NCBI RefSeq assembly: GCF_014204895.1
Contig: NZ_JACHMF010000001.1
Span: forward strand, 1,178,001-1,242,000
Source: Paractinoplanes abujensis
Lineage (GTDB): Bacteria; Actinomycetota; Actinomycetes; Mycobacteriales; Micromonosporaceae
Length of the DNA: 64,000 nucleotides
Reading direction: 5' to 3'
Position numbers and translations under genes: made by a program. This document shows, one piece after another, positions 50,283 through 59,271 of the stretch; position 1 is the stretch's first letter; every line of letters begins with the position of its first letter. The notes under the pieces are model-generated. The model saw only the letters and a list, made by a program, of their open reading frames with translations, was not told the origin of the DNA and searched no databases.

Positions 50283-53042
50283 ATGACGAGTCCCGCCGAA
50301 CGGTATGCGCAATCGGTGAGGCGGGCGGCCCGGGTGGCCGAGTTTCCCGCGCTCTCGGATTTCATGCTCGACGTCGGCTTCGACCTGGACGACTTCCAGC
50401 GGTCCGCCTGCGAGTCGCTCGAACGGGGCAGCGGCGTGCTGGTGTGCGCGCCCACCGGCGCCGGCAAGACCGTGGTCGGTGAGTTCGCGGTGCACCTGGC
50501 GTTGCGCGCGGGTGAGCGCAAGTGCTTCTACACGACGCCGATCAAGGCGCTGTCCAACCAGAAGTATCACGACCTCGTCGAGCGCTACGGCTCCGACAAG
50601 GTCGGCCTGCTGACCGGCGACAACGCCATCAACGGCGACGCGCCCGTGGTCGTGATGACCACCGAGGTGCTGCGCAACATGCTCTACTCGGGCTCGTCCG
50701 CGCTGAAGAACCTGGCGTACGTGGTGATGGACGAGGTGCACTACCTGGCCGACCGGTTCCGCGGCGCGGTCTGGGAAGAAGTGATCATCCACCTGCCCGC
50801 CTCGGTCACGCTGGTCTCGCTCTCGGCCACGGTCAGCAACTACGAGGAGTTCGCCGACTGGCTGGTCACCGTGCGGGGCAAGACCGAGGTGATCGTCAGC
50901 GAGCACCGGCCCGTCCCGCTCTGGCAGCACATGCTGGTCGGCCGGCGCATGTTCGACCTGTTCCACGACGCCGACGCCGCCAAGAAACACGACGTGCACC
51001 CCGAGTTGCTGCGCTACTCCCGCGAGATGCTGCGCCGGCTCGAGATGACCGACCGGTCGTACGGTCCCGGTCGTGGCGGTCGCGGCAAGCGCTGGCAGCC
51101 GCCGCCGCGGGCCGAGGTGGTCGACCGGCTCGAACGCGCCGATCTGCTCCCGGCGATCCTGTTCATCTTCAGCCGGGCCGGCTGCGACGCCGCCGTGCAG
51201 CAGTGCCTGGCCGCCGGGCTGCGCCTGACCAACGCCGACGAGCGGGCCGAGATCCGCCGCATCGCCGAGGCCCGGGTCGCTTCGATCCCGCGCGAAGACC
51301 TCTCCGTGCTGGGCTACTGGGAGTGGCTCGACGGCCTCGAGCGGGGCGTCGCCGCCCACCACGCCGGCATGCTGCCCGCCTTCAAGGAGGCGGTCGAGGA
51401 GTGCTTCGTGCAGGGCCTGGTCAAGGCGGTCTTCGCCACCGAGACCCTCGCGCTGGGCATCAACATGCCCGCCCGCTGCGTCGTGCTGGAGCGGCTGGTC
51501 AAGTTCAACGGCGAGGCCCACGTCGACCTCACCCCGGGGGAGTACACGCAGCTCACCGGGCGGGCCGGGCGCCGCGGCATCGACGTCGAGGGCCACGCGG
51601 TCGTGCTGTGGAGCCCCGAGGTCGACCCGCGGCACGTCGCCGGCCTGGCCTCCACCCGGACGTATCCGCTGCGCTCGTCGTTCCGCCCGTCGTACAACAT
51701 GGCGGTCAACCTGGTCGGCTCGGTCGGCGCCGACAAGGCCCGCGACCTGCTCGAGTCGTCGTTCGCCCAGTTCCAGGCCGACCGTTCCGTGGTGGGCCTG
51801 GCCCGCCAGGTGCAGCGCAACGTCGACACCATGCAGACGTACGGGCAGGACGCCGCGTGCCACCACGGCGACTTCGACGAATACTTCGCCATCCGGGTCG
51901 CGATCGCCGACCGGGAACGTGCGCTGGCCCGCCAGGGCGCCTCGCACCGCCGCGCGGCCATCGTGGAGTCGCTCGAGAAGCTGCGCGTGGGCGACGTGAT
52001 CCGGGTGGCCCAGGGCCGCCGGGCCGGGCTGGCCGTTGTGCTCGAGGCGCCCAACGGCGGTTTCGGCGAGCCCCGCCCGATGGTGCTCACTCAGGACAGG
52101 TGGGCCGGTCGGGTCAGTCCGGCCGACTTCGCGGGCGAGGCCGAGGTGCTCGACCGCCTGCGTGTCCCCAAGCATTTCAATCCGCGCTCACCCGCCGCCC
52201 GCCGCGACCTGGCGGCCCAGGTCAGCGCGACCGGTCACGACCGGCAGAGCGGCGGCGGCCGACGTCGTAACCGGGGCGGCGGCAACTCCGGCGAGGACGC
52301 CGAGATCGCCCTGCTCAAGGTGCAGATGCGGCAGCACCCGTGCCACGCCTGCCCCGACCGGGAGGAACACGCCCGCTGGGCCGAGCGGCGGCACCGGCTG
52401 GCCCGCGACACCGACGCGCTGCGCGACAAGGTGGCCGGGCGCACGGGCTCACTGGCCCGCACGTTCGACCAGGTGTGCGCGGTGCTGGCCGAGCGGGGCT
52501 ACCTTTCCGCCGGCGGCGACGTCACCGAGACGGGCCGCATGCTGGGCCGCATCTGGTCGGAGGCCGACCTGCTGATCGCCGAGTGCCTGCGGCACGGCGT
52601 GTGGGATTCGCTCGACCCGGAGGAACTGGCCGCGGCGGTGTCGATGGTGCTCTACGAGTCGCGCCGCGAGGGCGACGACCGGGCTTCGGTGCCCAAGGGT
52701 GCGATCACCGAGGCCGTCGACGCCTGCGCCAAGCTGTGGGGTGACATCGCGGCCGACGAGTCCGAACACGGGCTGACGCTGACGCGCGAACCCGACCCGG
52801 GGTTCGTCTGGCCGATGTATCGCTGGGCCCGCGGCGAGCCGCTGGCCCGCGTGCTGGCCAGCGGCCACAACTACGACGCGGACATGCCGGCGGGCGACTT
52901 CGTGCGCTGGGCGCGACAGGTGCTCGACCTGCTGGCCCAGCTCCGCGAGGCCTCGGCGGCGTCGGAGGAGCTGCGGGCCACCGCCCGCAAGGCGATCACC
53001 GCGGTCAACCGGGGGGTGCTGGCCTATCAGGCCGGCCTGTGA
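50283..53042 (+). CDS. helY: DEAD/DEAH-box helicase HelY (Ski2/Mtr4-like)
   Basis: The 919-aa helicase has Walker A APTGAGKT at 56-63, motif Ia TTPIKALSNQKYHDL, DEVH in VVMDEVHYLADRFRG, motif III SLSATVSN and motif VI QLTGRAGRRGID. It resembles Ski2/Mtr4-type RNA helicases, matching Rv2092c (helY) beside tatC in mycobacteria. An insert with basic GGGRRRNRGGGN and the HPCHACPDREEH motif (about 660-690), and a C-terminal DSHCT-like helical domain, complete it. TAGCCT lies 7 nt upstream of the ATG, so it is probably leaderless. The 3' end overlaps the convergent STAS gene by 38 bp. Confidence 0.95.
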   Translation: MTSPAERYAQSVRRAARVAEFPALSDFMLDVGFDLDDFQRSACESLERGSGVLVCAPTGAGKTVVGEFAVHLALRAGERKCFYTTPIKALSNQKYHDLVERYGSDKVGLLTGDNAINGDAPVVVMTTEVLRNMLYSGSSALKNLAYVVMDEVHYLADRFRGAVWEEVIIHLPASVTLVSLSATVSNYEEFADWLVTVRGKTEVIVSEHRPVPLWQHMLVGRRMFDLFHDADAAKKHDVHPELLRYSREMLRRLEMTDRSYGPGRGGRGKRWQPPPRAEVVDRLERADLLPAILFIFSRAGCDAAVQQCLAAGLRLTNADERAEIRRIAEARVASIPREDLSVLGYWEWLDGLERGVAAHHAGMLPAFKEAVEECFVQGLVKAVFATETLALGINMPARCVVLERLVKFNGEAHVDLTPGEYTQLTGRAGRRGIDVEGHAVVLWSPEVDPRHVAGLASTRTYPLRSSFRPSYNMAVNLVGSVGADKARDLLESSFAQFQADRSVVGLARQVQRNVDTMQTYGQDAACHHGDFDEYFAIRVAIADRERALARQGASHRRAAIVESLEKLRVGDVIRVAQGRRAGLAVVLEAPNGGFGEPRPMVLTQDRWAGRVSPADFAGEAEVLDRLRVPKHFNPRSPAARRDLAAQVSATGHDRQSGGGRRRNRGGGNSGEDAEIALLKVQMRQHPCHACPDREEHARWAERRHRLARDTDALRDKVAGRTGSLARTFDQVCAVLAERGYLSAGGDVTETGRMLGRIWSEADLLIAECLRHGVWDSLDPEELAAAVSMVLYESRREGDDRASVPKGAITEAVDACAKLWGDIAADESEHGLTLTREPDPGFVWPMYRWARGEPLARVLASGHNYDADMPAGDFVRWARQVLDLLAQLREASAASEELRATARKAITAVNRGVLAYQAGL

Positions 53043-53880
53043 CGGCCAGGGCCACCTCCGCGCACTCCACGACGATCTTGGGCCGGCCCGCCCGGGGCTC
53101 GCCCGTGCGATACCGCATCGTGAGCACCCCGAGCAACCGGCCCTCGTCGTCGCGCAGCGGATACGACCGCGACGTGGCGAACTCGTCCTCGGCGAAGCTG
53201 CGCAGCCGTACGGTCGCCGCCGCGTCGTCGAGACGTAGTTCGCACGCGTCGGCCGAGCCGACGATGGTGGCGGCCATCAGGATCGCGGTGTGCACGGTGT
53301 CGGCGTCGGCCAGGGCCAGGAAACGGTCGTCGACCAGGGCCCGCGGGTCGGCCCGCAGCCGCTCCCGCAGATCGGCCAGCAGGGTGCGCCGGGTCGCGCG
53401 GACCTCGCCGTCGACGGCCTGCTGCTGGATGCGGGCGCGGATGCGGGCCTGATCGATCTCGGTGCGCCGGCGCTCGGCGGTGGCCCGGGCCAGGTCGTCG
53501 GCGCCGTCCGGCACAGTCAGGCGCGGATCACCGTCCTCGTGGCTCTCACTCGTGCCGGGCAGAAGCCGGGGACCGGCTCCGGCTGCCTCGATGGCCCGGC
53601 TCACCGCGGCCCGCGGGCCGACCAGCCGCAAGGCCCGGCCGGCGTCGGCCGCGGCCTGATGCGCGTCGAGCAGCAGCCGGATCGTGCCCGCGTCGACCAG
53701 CCGCACCGCCCGCACATCCACCACGACCTCGGGCCGGCGGCGCGCCCCGGCCCAGGCCAGGGCGGCGCCGAGGGCCGCCCGCACCCGGTCCCGCGCGCTC
53801 CCGTCGAGGCTGCCGGCGAGCGCGACGAAGCCCGCCTGTTCGCCGGGGGCTAGGGGAAGGTGGAAGCGCGGGTCACTCAT
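53005..53880 (-). CDS. STAS-domain protein with C-terminal GAF-like region
   Basis: The 291-aa protein has an N-terminal STAS-like fold (about 1-110, FVALAGSLDGSARDRVRAALGAALAW...PEVVVDVRAVRLVDAGTIRLLLDAHQAA), where the Ser/Thr after D in VDAGTIRLL is the usual anti-sigma-antagonist phosphosite position, and a helical linker with E-R-R-R-x-x-I. The C-terminal 130 residues look like a GAF sensor (ALADADTVHTAILMAATIVGSADACELRLDD...RSYPLRDDEGRLLGVLTM). This is a common actinobacterial partner-switching layout. Partners are unknown. Confidence 0.72.
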   Translation of the reverse strand: MSDPRFHLPLAPGEQAGFVALAGSLDGSARDRVRAALGAALAWAGARRRPEVVVDVRAVRLVDAGTIRLLLDAHQAAADAGRALRLVGPRAAVSRAIEAAGAGPRLLPGTSESHEDGDPRLTVPDGADDLARATAERRRTEIDQARIRARIQQQAVDGEVRATRRTLLADLRERLRADPRALVDDRFLALADADTVHTAILMAATIVGSADACELRLDDAAATVRLRSFAEDEFATSRSYPLRDDEGRLLGVLTMRYRTGEPRAGRPKIVVECAEVALAVTGRPDRPAPPG

Positions 53881-54017
53881 CGTCACCGCCGGTGCGGGAG
53901 TTTTGCCCAGGTTACGCGACCCCGATGACCGGGGCTATCGGGTGTTGGACCGCCTCTCACCCCGCCGCGCACCGGGCTGGCTCCGGCACCGGCTGGGCCA
54001 CACCGCGCACTGACGTG

Positions 54018-54911
54018 TCAAACGCCCTTCAGGACACGAGCCAGAGCCGTCCGTCCGGCCGGACCCCAGTGCGGCTTGCCACCGGGCCGGCCGCGGTCCC
54101 CGTTCTGGCCCATCAGCATCAGGAACAGGCATTTCATGGCGGCCAGCCCGCGTGCCCGGCGGAACGTGGCCCCGTCCACCCGGGGGTAACGGTCGAAGAA
54201 CCGGGCGGCGCCCCCGTCGGGCAGCAGCAACCACGCGGCCCCGAGGTCCCACGCCGGATCGCCGGCGAACAGCGCCCCGAAGTCCACCACGCCCGCCAGC
54301 GTGCCGTCGGCCACGACCACGTTCGCGGGATGCAGGTCGCCGTGTACCCACACCCGGGGTCCCGGCCATTGCGGAGTCGCCGCCGCGTCGTCCCACACGG
54401 CCCGGATGTCGTCCGCGGCGAAGCCGAAGGCTTCCAGGTCCACGGCGTTCAGGAAATGCTCGAATCCGTCCCCGGAGTCCCTGGGGTGGGTGCCGAAGTC
54501 GGAAGCGCCCGGAGCCTCGGCGGGCGCCTCCACATGCAGCGCGGTGAGGAACGCGGCCAGCGTGTCCGCTGCGTGGTCCCCGCGGGTGATCGTCGTGTGG
54601 TCCAAGGGCGTGCCGTGCACCCAGGTCATGACGGTCCACATTTTCGGAAAGCGCTCGGAGGGCGTGCCGTTGCGCACCGGCGCCGGAACGGGCAGCGGCA
54701 GACGTCCAGCCAGCCGGGGTAGCCAGCGCCGCTCCTTGAGCTGCGGATCTCCGCTGGTGTCCATCCGCTGCATCCGGACGGCCAGGTCGTCACCGAGGCG
54801 CCACATCTGGTTGCCCCAGCCGCCCGCCACCTCACGGACAGGCAGATCGGCCAGGTCGGGGTGCTGCTCCCGCAGCAGGACACGGACCAGATGCTCGCTG
54901 ATCTCCGGCAC
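54018..54911 (-). CDS. Aminoglycoside phosphotransferase-like (APH) kinase
   Basis: The 297-aa protein has the APH/choline-kinase fold. The nucleotide loop lies near REVAGGWGNQMWRLG, the conserved Lys-like position is degenerate, the catalytic Asp is in RVWVHGDLHPANVVV, and the metal-binding Asp is in GVVDFGALFAGDPAWDL. Substrates of APH-like proteins include aminoglycosides, homoserine and others, so resistance is not proven. GTG 54911 is chosen because TAGCGT (54919-54924, minus strand) is 7 nt upstream; GTG 54920 would overlap that box. Confidence 0.85.
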   Translation of the reverse strand: MPEISEHLVRVLLREQHPDLADLPVREVAGGWGNQMWRLGDDLAVRMQRMDTSGDPQLKERRWLPRLAGRLPLPVPAPVRNGTPSERFPKMWTVMTWVHGTPLDHTTITRGDHAADTLAAFLTALHVEAPAEAPGASDFGTHPRDSGDGFEHFLNAVDLEAFGFAADDIRAVWDDAAATPQWPGPRVWVHGDLHPANVVVADGTLAGVVDFGALFAGDPAWDLGAAWLLLPDGGAARFFDRYPRVDGATFRRARGLAAMKCLFLMLMGQNGDRGRPGGKPHWGPAGRTALARVLKGV

Positions 54912-54918
54912 GGCAGTC

Positions 54919-54928
54919 ACGCTAGTGC
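54919..54928. promoter_or_regulatory. Overlapping divergent -10 boxes
   Basis: TAGCGT on the minus strand (54919-54924) and TAGTGC on the plus strand (54923-54928) share two bases and lie 6-7 nt from the start codons on each side. RNA polymerase cannot occupy both, so the APH-like and nucleotidyltransferase genes should be mutually exclusive on one DNA molecule. Confidence 0.5.
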
Positions 54929-54934
54929 AGAGAG

Positions 54935-55441
54935 GTGGGGAGCGCAGTGGCGGATACGGCGTACGAGATGCGTGTCCTGGACGTGGTCGAAGTGGTGCAG
55001 GGGCCCGGGGCAGACGTGTGCCTCAGCGGCGGCTGGGCTGTCGACGCGTTGCTCGGCGAGCAGACCCGCAAGCACGACGACCTCGACATCTGGCTCCCGG
55101 CGGACCAGTTGCACGAAGCCTTCGAGGGTCTGACCCGCCTCGGGATCGACCGGATCCACCCGTGGCCCGGCGACCGGCCGTGGAACTTCGTGCTGCACGA
55201 CGGTGCGCGCCGCCGGCTCGACCTGCACCTGTACGAGGTGCGCCCCGACGGCCGCCTCCACTACGGGTCGGCCCTGCACGGCGAGTCGTTCCCGGCCGCG
55301 GCGCTGGCCGGGCAGGGGAGTGTCGGCGGAATTCCCGTACGGTGTGAGGCCGTGGAGTGGTCGTTGCGGTGGCACACCGGCTATCCACCACGGGACAAGG
55401 ACCACCACGACATCCGGCTGCTGCGCGAGCGGTTCGGTTGA
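54935..55441 (+). CDS. Nucleotidyltransferase, ANT(2'')/LnuA-like
   Basis: The 168-aa protein has the minimal nucleotidyltransferase motif GGWAVDALLGEQTRKHDDLDIWLP (G-G-x-A and D-x-D), and a following Asp in RRRLDLHLYE. It resembles small aminoglycoside/lincosamide nucleotidyltransferases (LnuA/ANT(2'') type). The substrate is not provable. GTG 54935 fits leaderless transcription from TAGTGC; GTG 54947 with a GGGGAG SD is an alternative. Divergent from the APH-like gene. Confidence 0.8.
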   Translation: MGSAVADTAYEMRVLDVVEVVQGPGADVCLSGGWAVDALLGEQTRKHDDLDIWLPADQLHEAFEGLTRLGIDRIHPWPGDRPWNFVLHDGARRRLDLHLYEVRPDGRLHYGSALHGESFPAAALAGQGSVGGIPVRCEAVEWSLRWHTGYPPRDKDHHDIRLLRERFG

Positions 55442-55442
55442 G

Positions 55443-55955
55443 TCACCAGACGTCGCCGTTGCGCCAGTCGCAGGCGAGCAGCCCGTCGAGGTCGAGGGGG
55501 CCGCCGCGGACGAACGTGCTGTCGTCGTCGTCGGGCGTCAACGACAGGCCGGCGGGGGAGAGCACGGCCGTCCGCCCGCGCCAGGGCAGCCAGCCCCGCG
55601 ACTCGTAGAGGGCGCGCCCGGCGTCCGAGGCCGACAGCGCCCCGAAGTCGTACGCCCGGTCGATGGCCTGCTCGGCCGCGGCCATCACCTCGCCCGCCAG
55701 CCCCTGCCGCCGCCACGCGGGGTGCACGGCCACGGCTTCGACGTAGCCGCAGCGCCAGGCCCGATCGGCGTGGAAGAAGCTGCGCTGGACCACAGCCGCG
55801 TGCGCGACGATCGTGTCCTCCCGTACGGCCAGGAAATGCAGGCCGCCGAGCGCGTGCTCCCAGTCGTCGTCGGAGAAGTCACCGTCGAAGGCGTCGTCCA
55901 GCAGGCGGCGAACGGCGGAACGCTGCCCGTCCGGCAGGGCCGGGGTAGGGATCAC
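55443..55955 (-). CDS. Aminoglycoside 2'-N-acetyltransferase AAC(2')-I family
   Basis: The 170-aa protein is a close structural match to the AAC(2')-I family (mycobacterial aac(2')-Ic group): [24 protein letters not shown], then [40 protein letters not shown] (acetyl-CoA motif R-R-Q-G-L-A), [19 protein letters not shown], and the hallmark C-terminal CDWRNGDVW. It would acetylate the 2'-amino group of aminoglycosides such as gentamicin or kasugamycin-type substrates, possibly an intrinsic enzyme. The start overlaps the upstream gene stop by GTGA and so is translationally coupled. Confidence 0.88.
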   Translation of the reverse strand: MIPTPALPDGQRSAVRRLLDDAFDGDFSDDDWEHALGGLHFLAVREDTIVAHAAVVQRSFFHADRAWRCGYVEAVAVHPAWRRQGLAGEVMAAAEQAIDRAYDFGALSASDAGRALYESRGWLPWRGRTAVLSPAGLSLTPDDDDSTFVRGGPLDLDGLLACDWRNGDVW

Positions 55956-56692
55956 GAGGTCACCGCCCAGCGAAGGAAGTCGGATGCATCCTGGCCGCGG
56001 GCGGTTGGATCGTCGTAGAGCGCAGGGTCGCCGGGCCGTTCGCGGATGCGCAACGCCTCGCGTCCGATGCGGTGCCAGCGCGGGTCCAGGTGCGACACGA
56101 TGTAACGGCCCGCGCCGCTTTTCGACGTCAGCTCGTCCAGCGCCAGCAGGTGGTGCAACCGGGCCACCCCGAGCACGACCCAGGCGATCGACGGATCGTG
56201 GATGCCGAACGCCTCGGCACCGGCCTCCTCGACCTGTTTCAGCGTGGACCGCCAGTACGTGTCGAGGTTGCCGCGGGTGAAGGCGCGCAACTCGGCCCGG
56301 TCGGTGTGCACCGGCGGCAGCGGCCCGCGCACGACCACCGCCCGTTCGGCCAGCTCGTGCCACGTCACCGGGTTGATGTCGATCGTGCCGGCGGAGTCGA
56401 ACACGCCCTGGAAGAAGGCGGGCCGCCGCCCCACGGTCAGCGCCGGGACGGCCAGGTCGGCCGGCGTGCAGTGGAATCCGTCGAACACCATCTCGGGGTG
56501 CCGCTCCTTCGTGGCCGCGTGCGCCTCGGCCAGCACAGCGTGGTCGGGGGGTTCAGCCCACACGCCGACGAAATCGACGTCGCTGCCGGGGAAGAACTCC
56601 CCCCAGCACAGCGAGCCGTGCAGGAACAGGCCGGTCAGCGCTCCGGGCGCGCGGGCGTCGGCCTCGTCGGCGAACGTACGGGCGATCTCCAC
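55952..56692 (-). CDS. Nucleotidyltransferase-domain protein (aminoglycoside ANT/AadA-like)
   Basis: The 246-aa protein has the nucleotidyltransferase core [29 protein letters not shown] (G-S-x-W and D-x-D) and a C-terminal helical DUF4111-like domain. It is reminiscent of AadA-type adenylyltransferases, but the substrate is not determined. GTG 56692 is supported by TAAGGT 7 nt upstream; GTG 56701 is another choice. The downstream AAC(2')-like gene overlaps it by GTGA, so the two form an operon. Confidence 0.78.
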   Translation of the reverse strand: MEIARTFADEADARAPGALTGLFLHGSLCWGEFFPGSDVDFVGVWAEPPDHAVLAEAHAATKERHPEMVFDGFHCTPADLAVPALTVGRRPAFFQGVFDSAGTIDINPVTWHELAERAVVVRGPLPPVHTDRAELRAFTRGNLDTYWRSTLKQVEEAGAEAFGIHDPSIAWVVLGVARLHHLLALDELTSKSGAGRYIVSHLDPRWHRIGREALRIRERPGDPALYDDPTARGQDASDFLRWAVTS

Positions 56693-56732
56693 GGTCTGCA
56701 CCTTATTGGACGTACGCGAATAGGGTGCTGGC

Positions 56733-57506
56733 ATGACGACGCCGGGTGCCCGCGCGAGGGAGCAGTACGAGACGACGACCGAGAACCTCACGTCCCGGAT
56801 CGCCCTCTACGACTACCGCACCAACCCCCAGGACTGGTATTCGTGGCTGGCCGAGCGCCTGCCTCTGCGCGGCGACGTGCTGGAGGTCGGCGCCGGCACG
56901 GGTGCGCTGTGGAGCCGCGTCGACCCCCGGGCCCACCCGATGCGCCTCACGCTCGTGGATTTCTCCCCGGCCATGTGCGAGCGGCTGCGGCAGGTGCCCG
57001 GCGCGACGGTGCTGCGCGGCGACGCCACCCGGCTGCCGTTCCCCGACGCGAGCGCCGACCTGCTGCTCGCCAACCACATGCTCTACCACCTCGACGACCC
57101 CGAGGCGGCCCTGCGCGAGTTCGCCCGGGTGCTGCGGCCGGGCGGGCGGCTGGTGACGGGCCTCAACGACGACGACCACCTGGCCGAGATCGGCGAACTG
57201 GGGCCCGCGGTCGGGCGGCCCGATCTGAGCCTGCGACCGGGGCACAACGACATCACGGCGAGCACTGCCACGGCGTACGTGGGAAGGCTCTTCACCGAGG
57301 TCACGACCGAGCGCTATCCGTCCGAGCTGGCGGTGCTGGGCCCGGAGCCCGTGCTGCGTTACGTGGCCAGTCAGGGCCGCGCGCCGCTGACCCCGGCCGA
57401 GGAGGCCGTTGCGCGCGAGTTCATCAACGCTCGGATCGCCGCCGACGGCTCGTTCCGTATCCGCCAGCACGCCGTGTTGATCATGGCGAAGAAAGGGGCT
57501 CGCTGA
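56733..57506 (+). CDS. Class I SAM-dependent methyltransferase
   Basis: The 257-aa enzyme has [15 protein letters not shown] (motif I), [43 protein letters not shown] (motif II-III region) and a C-terminal [25 protein letters not shown]. It is a UbiE/methyltransferase-11 type enzyme with an unknown acceptor. TAGGGT lies 6 nt upstream of the ATG, suggesting a leaderless mRNA. Its last codons are part of the first unit of a 46-bp tandem array. Confidence 0.85.
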   Translation: MTTPGARAREQYETTTENLTSRIALYDYRTNPQDWYSWLAERLPLRGDVLEVGAGTGALWSRVDPRAHPMRLTLVDFSPAMCERLRQVPGATVLRGDATRLPFPDASADLLLANHMLYHLDDPEAALREFARVLRPGGRLVTGLNDDDHLAEIGELGPAVGRPDLSLRPGHNDITASTATAYVGRLFTEVTTERYPSELAVLGPEPVLRYVASQGRAPLTPAEEAVAREFINARIAADGSFRIRQHAVLIMAKKGAR

Positions 57507-57670
57507 CGGCAAGTCCATTGCGTTGATCATGGCGAGAAGTACGACCCGCTGACGGCAAGTCCACTGCGTTGATCATGGCGAGACGTACGACCCGCTGACG
57601 GCAAGTCCACTGTGTTGATCACGGTGAGAAAAACGACCCGTCGGCGGCGAGCGCTGTGTTGATCAGGGTG
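57476..57670. repeat. 46-bp tandem repeats spanning convergent 3' ends
   Basis: GTTGATCATGGCGA-type units begin at 57476, 57522, 57568, 57614 and 57658, with spacings 46, 46, 46 and 44 bp. The first unit contains the methyltransferase C-terminal codons and stop; the last enters the 3' end of the hisN-like gene. Units diverge gradually. Each has a central TGATCA. No spacers, so it is not a CRISPR array. Confidence 0.92.
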
Positions 57671-58463
57671 AGGACAGCGCCGCCCCGCTGACGATCTCCA
57701 ATGCGGCGAGCCGCAGAGCGTCGCTGCGGGCGTAGACGGAGGCTCCCGGCCCCGGCTCCAGCCGCCCGTTGACGCCGCTGTAGCCGCCCCCGGCCTCGCG
57801 GACGATCAGCGAGGTCGACGCGAAGTCCCAGATCTGGCCGCCGGTCTGCACGGCCAGGTCGAGGTCGCCGCGCGCGATCATCAGGGCCGGGTGGATCGGC
57901 CACGGCAGGGCCGGCGTGACCTCCTTGAGCGGCGCCACCAGTTCGCGCCCCCAGTCCTCGGGGACCACGCCGAGCCGGCAGCCCGCCACCGTGTCGGCCC
58001 CCGCCGAGACGTGCACCGGTGTCTCGGCGACGACCCGGCCGCCGACGATCCGCCCCTCGAACGCGCCGCCGCCGCGGGTCGCCCACCACACGCTGCCCTG
58101 CGCCGGATGCGCGGCCACCGCGGTCGTGACCACGCCGTCCTCCTCGAGCGCGATCAGCACCAGCCAGCGGTCGTCGCCCGCCACGAACAGCGCCGTCCCG
58201 TCGATCGGGTCGATGATCCAGCGGCGCCCGGCCGAGCCGGTCTGGCCCTCCTCCTCGCCCAGGATCGCGTCGGACGGACGGGCCGCGGTCAGCACGTCCC
58301 GGATCGCCGACTCGACGGCCCGGTCGGCGGCGGTCACGACCGAGCCGTCCGCTTTGACCTCGCGGGGCAGCTCGGCGAGGGCCTCGAAGTGCGGCAGCGC
58401 CACGGCGGCCCCGGTCATCGCGGCGCGCTGGGCGAGCTGAAGATCCGTCTCCACGTAGCCCAT
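57663..58463 (-). CDS. Inositol monophosphatase family / histidinol-phosphatase-like
   Basis: The 266-aa enzyme has the FIG superfamily motifs: metal-binding DAILGEEEG, WIIDPIDGTALFVAGDD, and WDFASTSLIVREAGG. Members hydrolyse inositol-1-phosphate, histidinol phosphate or PAP with Mg2+. HisN is one candidate. GGAGG lies about 5 nt upstream of the ATG. The region encoding FEALAELPREVKADG through PSDAI has a rearranged duplicate at 3600-3743. Its 3' end abuts a 46-bp tandem array. Confidence 0.85.
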   Translation of the reverse strand: MGYVETDLQLAQRAAMTGAAVALPHFEALAELPREVKADGSVVTAADRAVESAIRDVLTAARPSDAILGEEEGQTGSAGRRWIIDPIDGTALFVAGDDRWLVLIALEEDGVVTTAVAAHPAQGSVWWATRGGGAFEGRIVGGRVVAETPVHVSAGADTVAGCRLGVVPEDWGRELVAPLKEVTPALPWPIHPALMIARGDLDLAVQTGGQIWDFASTSLIVREAGGGYSGVNGRLEPGPGASVYARSDALRLAALEIVSGAALSSP

Positions 58464-58546
58464 CCTGCCTCCGATCGGCGGGCCGGCCGGCGCGAATCGC
58501 TGGTGTGTCACCCGCTTCACTCCCCAAGCACACCGCACGTGAACGG

Positions 58547-59242
58547 TCAGTGGATTTCGGCTGTCGCCACCCCGACGGTTCCCGGCGGCACCTCGGCCAC
58601 GATCTGGCCGGCCGGGTTCATCACGCACGTCGGCCCGAGCCCGAGATGCGTGGTGCCGCGTTCCCCGGTCACGTCGGCCGAGGCCAGCCACAGCCCCGTT
58701 TCGGCGACGCGTCTGCGGCGCAGGGCGTTGTGCTTTTCCTGCCACTCGTACGCCTTCTCGCGGCGCATCATGTTCTGCGCCGGAAAGGCGAGCAGGGTCG
58801 CTCCTTGACGCGCGATCGCGGCGGCGGCGTGCGGATACCGGCCGTCGAAGCAGATGTTGACGCCGAAGGTCGTGCCGCCCGCCCGGAACACCGGATAAGC
58901 GCCGCCCGCCGTGAAAACGCGCTCACCCCGGGTCAGAAACGTCTTCCGGTACGCCCCCAGGTAGCACCCGCCGGCGAAGACCGCGGCGCTGTTGTAGAAA
59001 CGATCCCCGTCGCGCTCGATCATGCCCAGCACCACGGTCCCCGGCACGTCGAGGCGCACGTCGGCGCAGCGCATCGCGTGCCGGCGGACGTGTTCCGGGG
59101 TCGGCTGGTAGCCCTGCAGGAAACACTCCGGGAAGACCAGCAGATCGACGCCCGCGGCCTGCCGAGCCACATCGTGCACGAGGTCGCGCGCGGCTGCCAC
59201 ATCACCGAGAATCTCGGGCGTCTGACACACCCCGATCAGCAT
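58547..59242 (-). CDS. Carbon-nitrogen hydrolase (nitrilase superfamily)
   Basis: The 231-aa enzyme shows the catalytic triad of the superfamily: Glu in LLVFPECFLQGY, Lys in GAYRKTFLTRGE, and Cys in FGVNICFDGRYPHAAAAIARQG. It would hydrolyse amide bonds, but the substrate is unknown. It starts at ATG 59242 or an in-frame ATG 59260. It is divergent from the P-loop kinase gene, and CATAAT (59261-59266 region) could be a shared promoter element. Confidence 0.85.
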   Translation of the reverse strand: MLIGVCQTPEILGDVAAARDLVHDVARQAAGVDLLVFPECFLQGYQPTPEHVRRHAMRCADVRLDVPGTVVLGMIERDGDRFYNSAAVFAGGCYLGAYRKTFLTRGERVFTAGGAYPVFRAGGTTFGVNICFDGRYPHAAAAIARQGATLLAFPAQNMMRREKAYEWQEKHNALRRRRVAETGLWLASADVTGERGTTHLGLGPTCVMNPAGQIVAEVPPGTVGVATAEIH

Positions 59243-59271
59243 GACCCGAGTCTGCCGCATAATCCCGGGTG

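Noticed and set aside
57476..57670. Possible CRISPR array
   Set aside because: Units are contiguous without spacers and diverge gradually; no cas genes are present.
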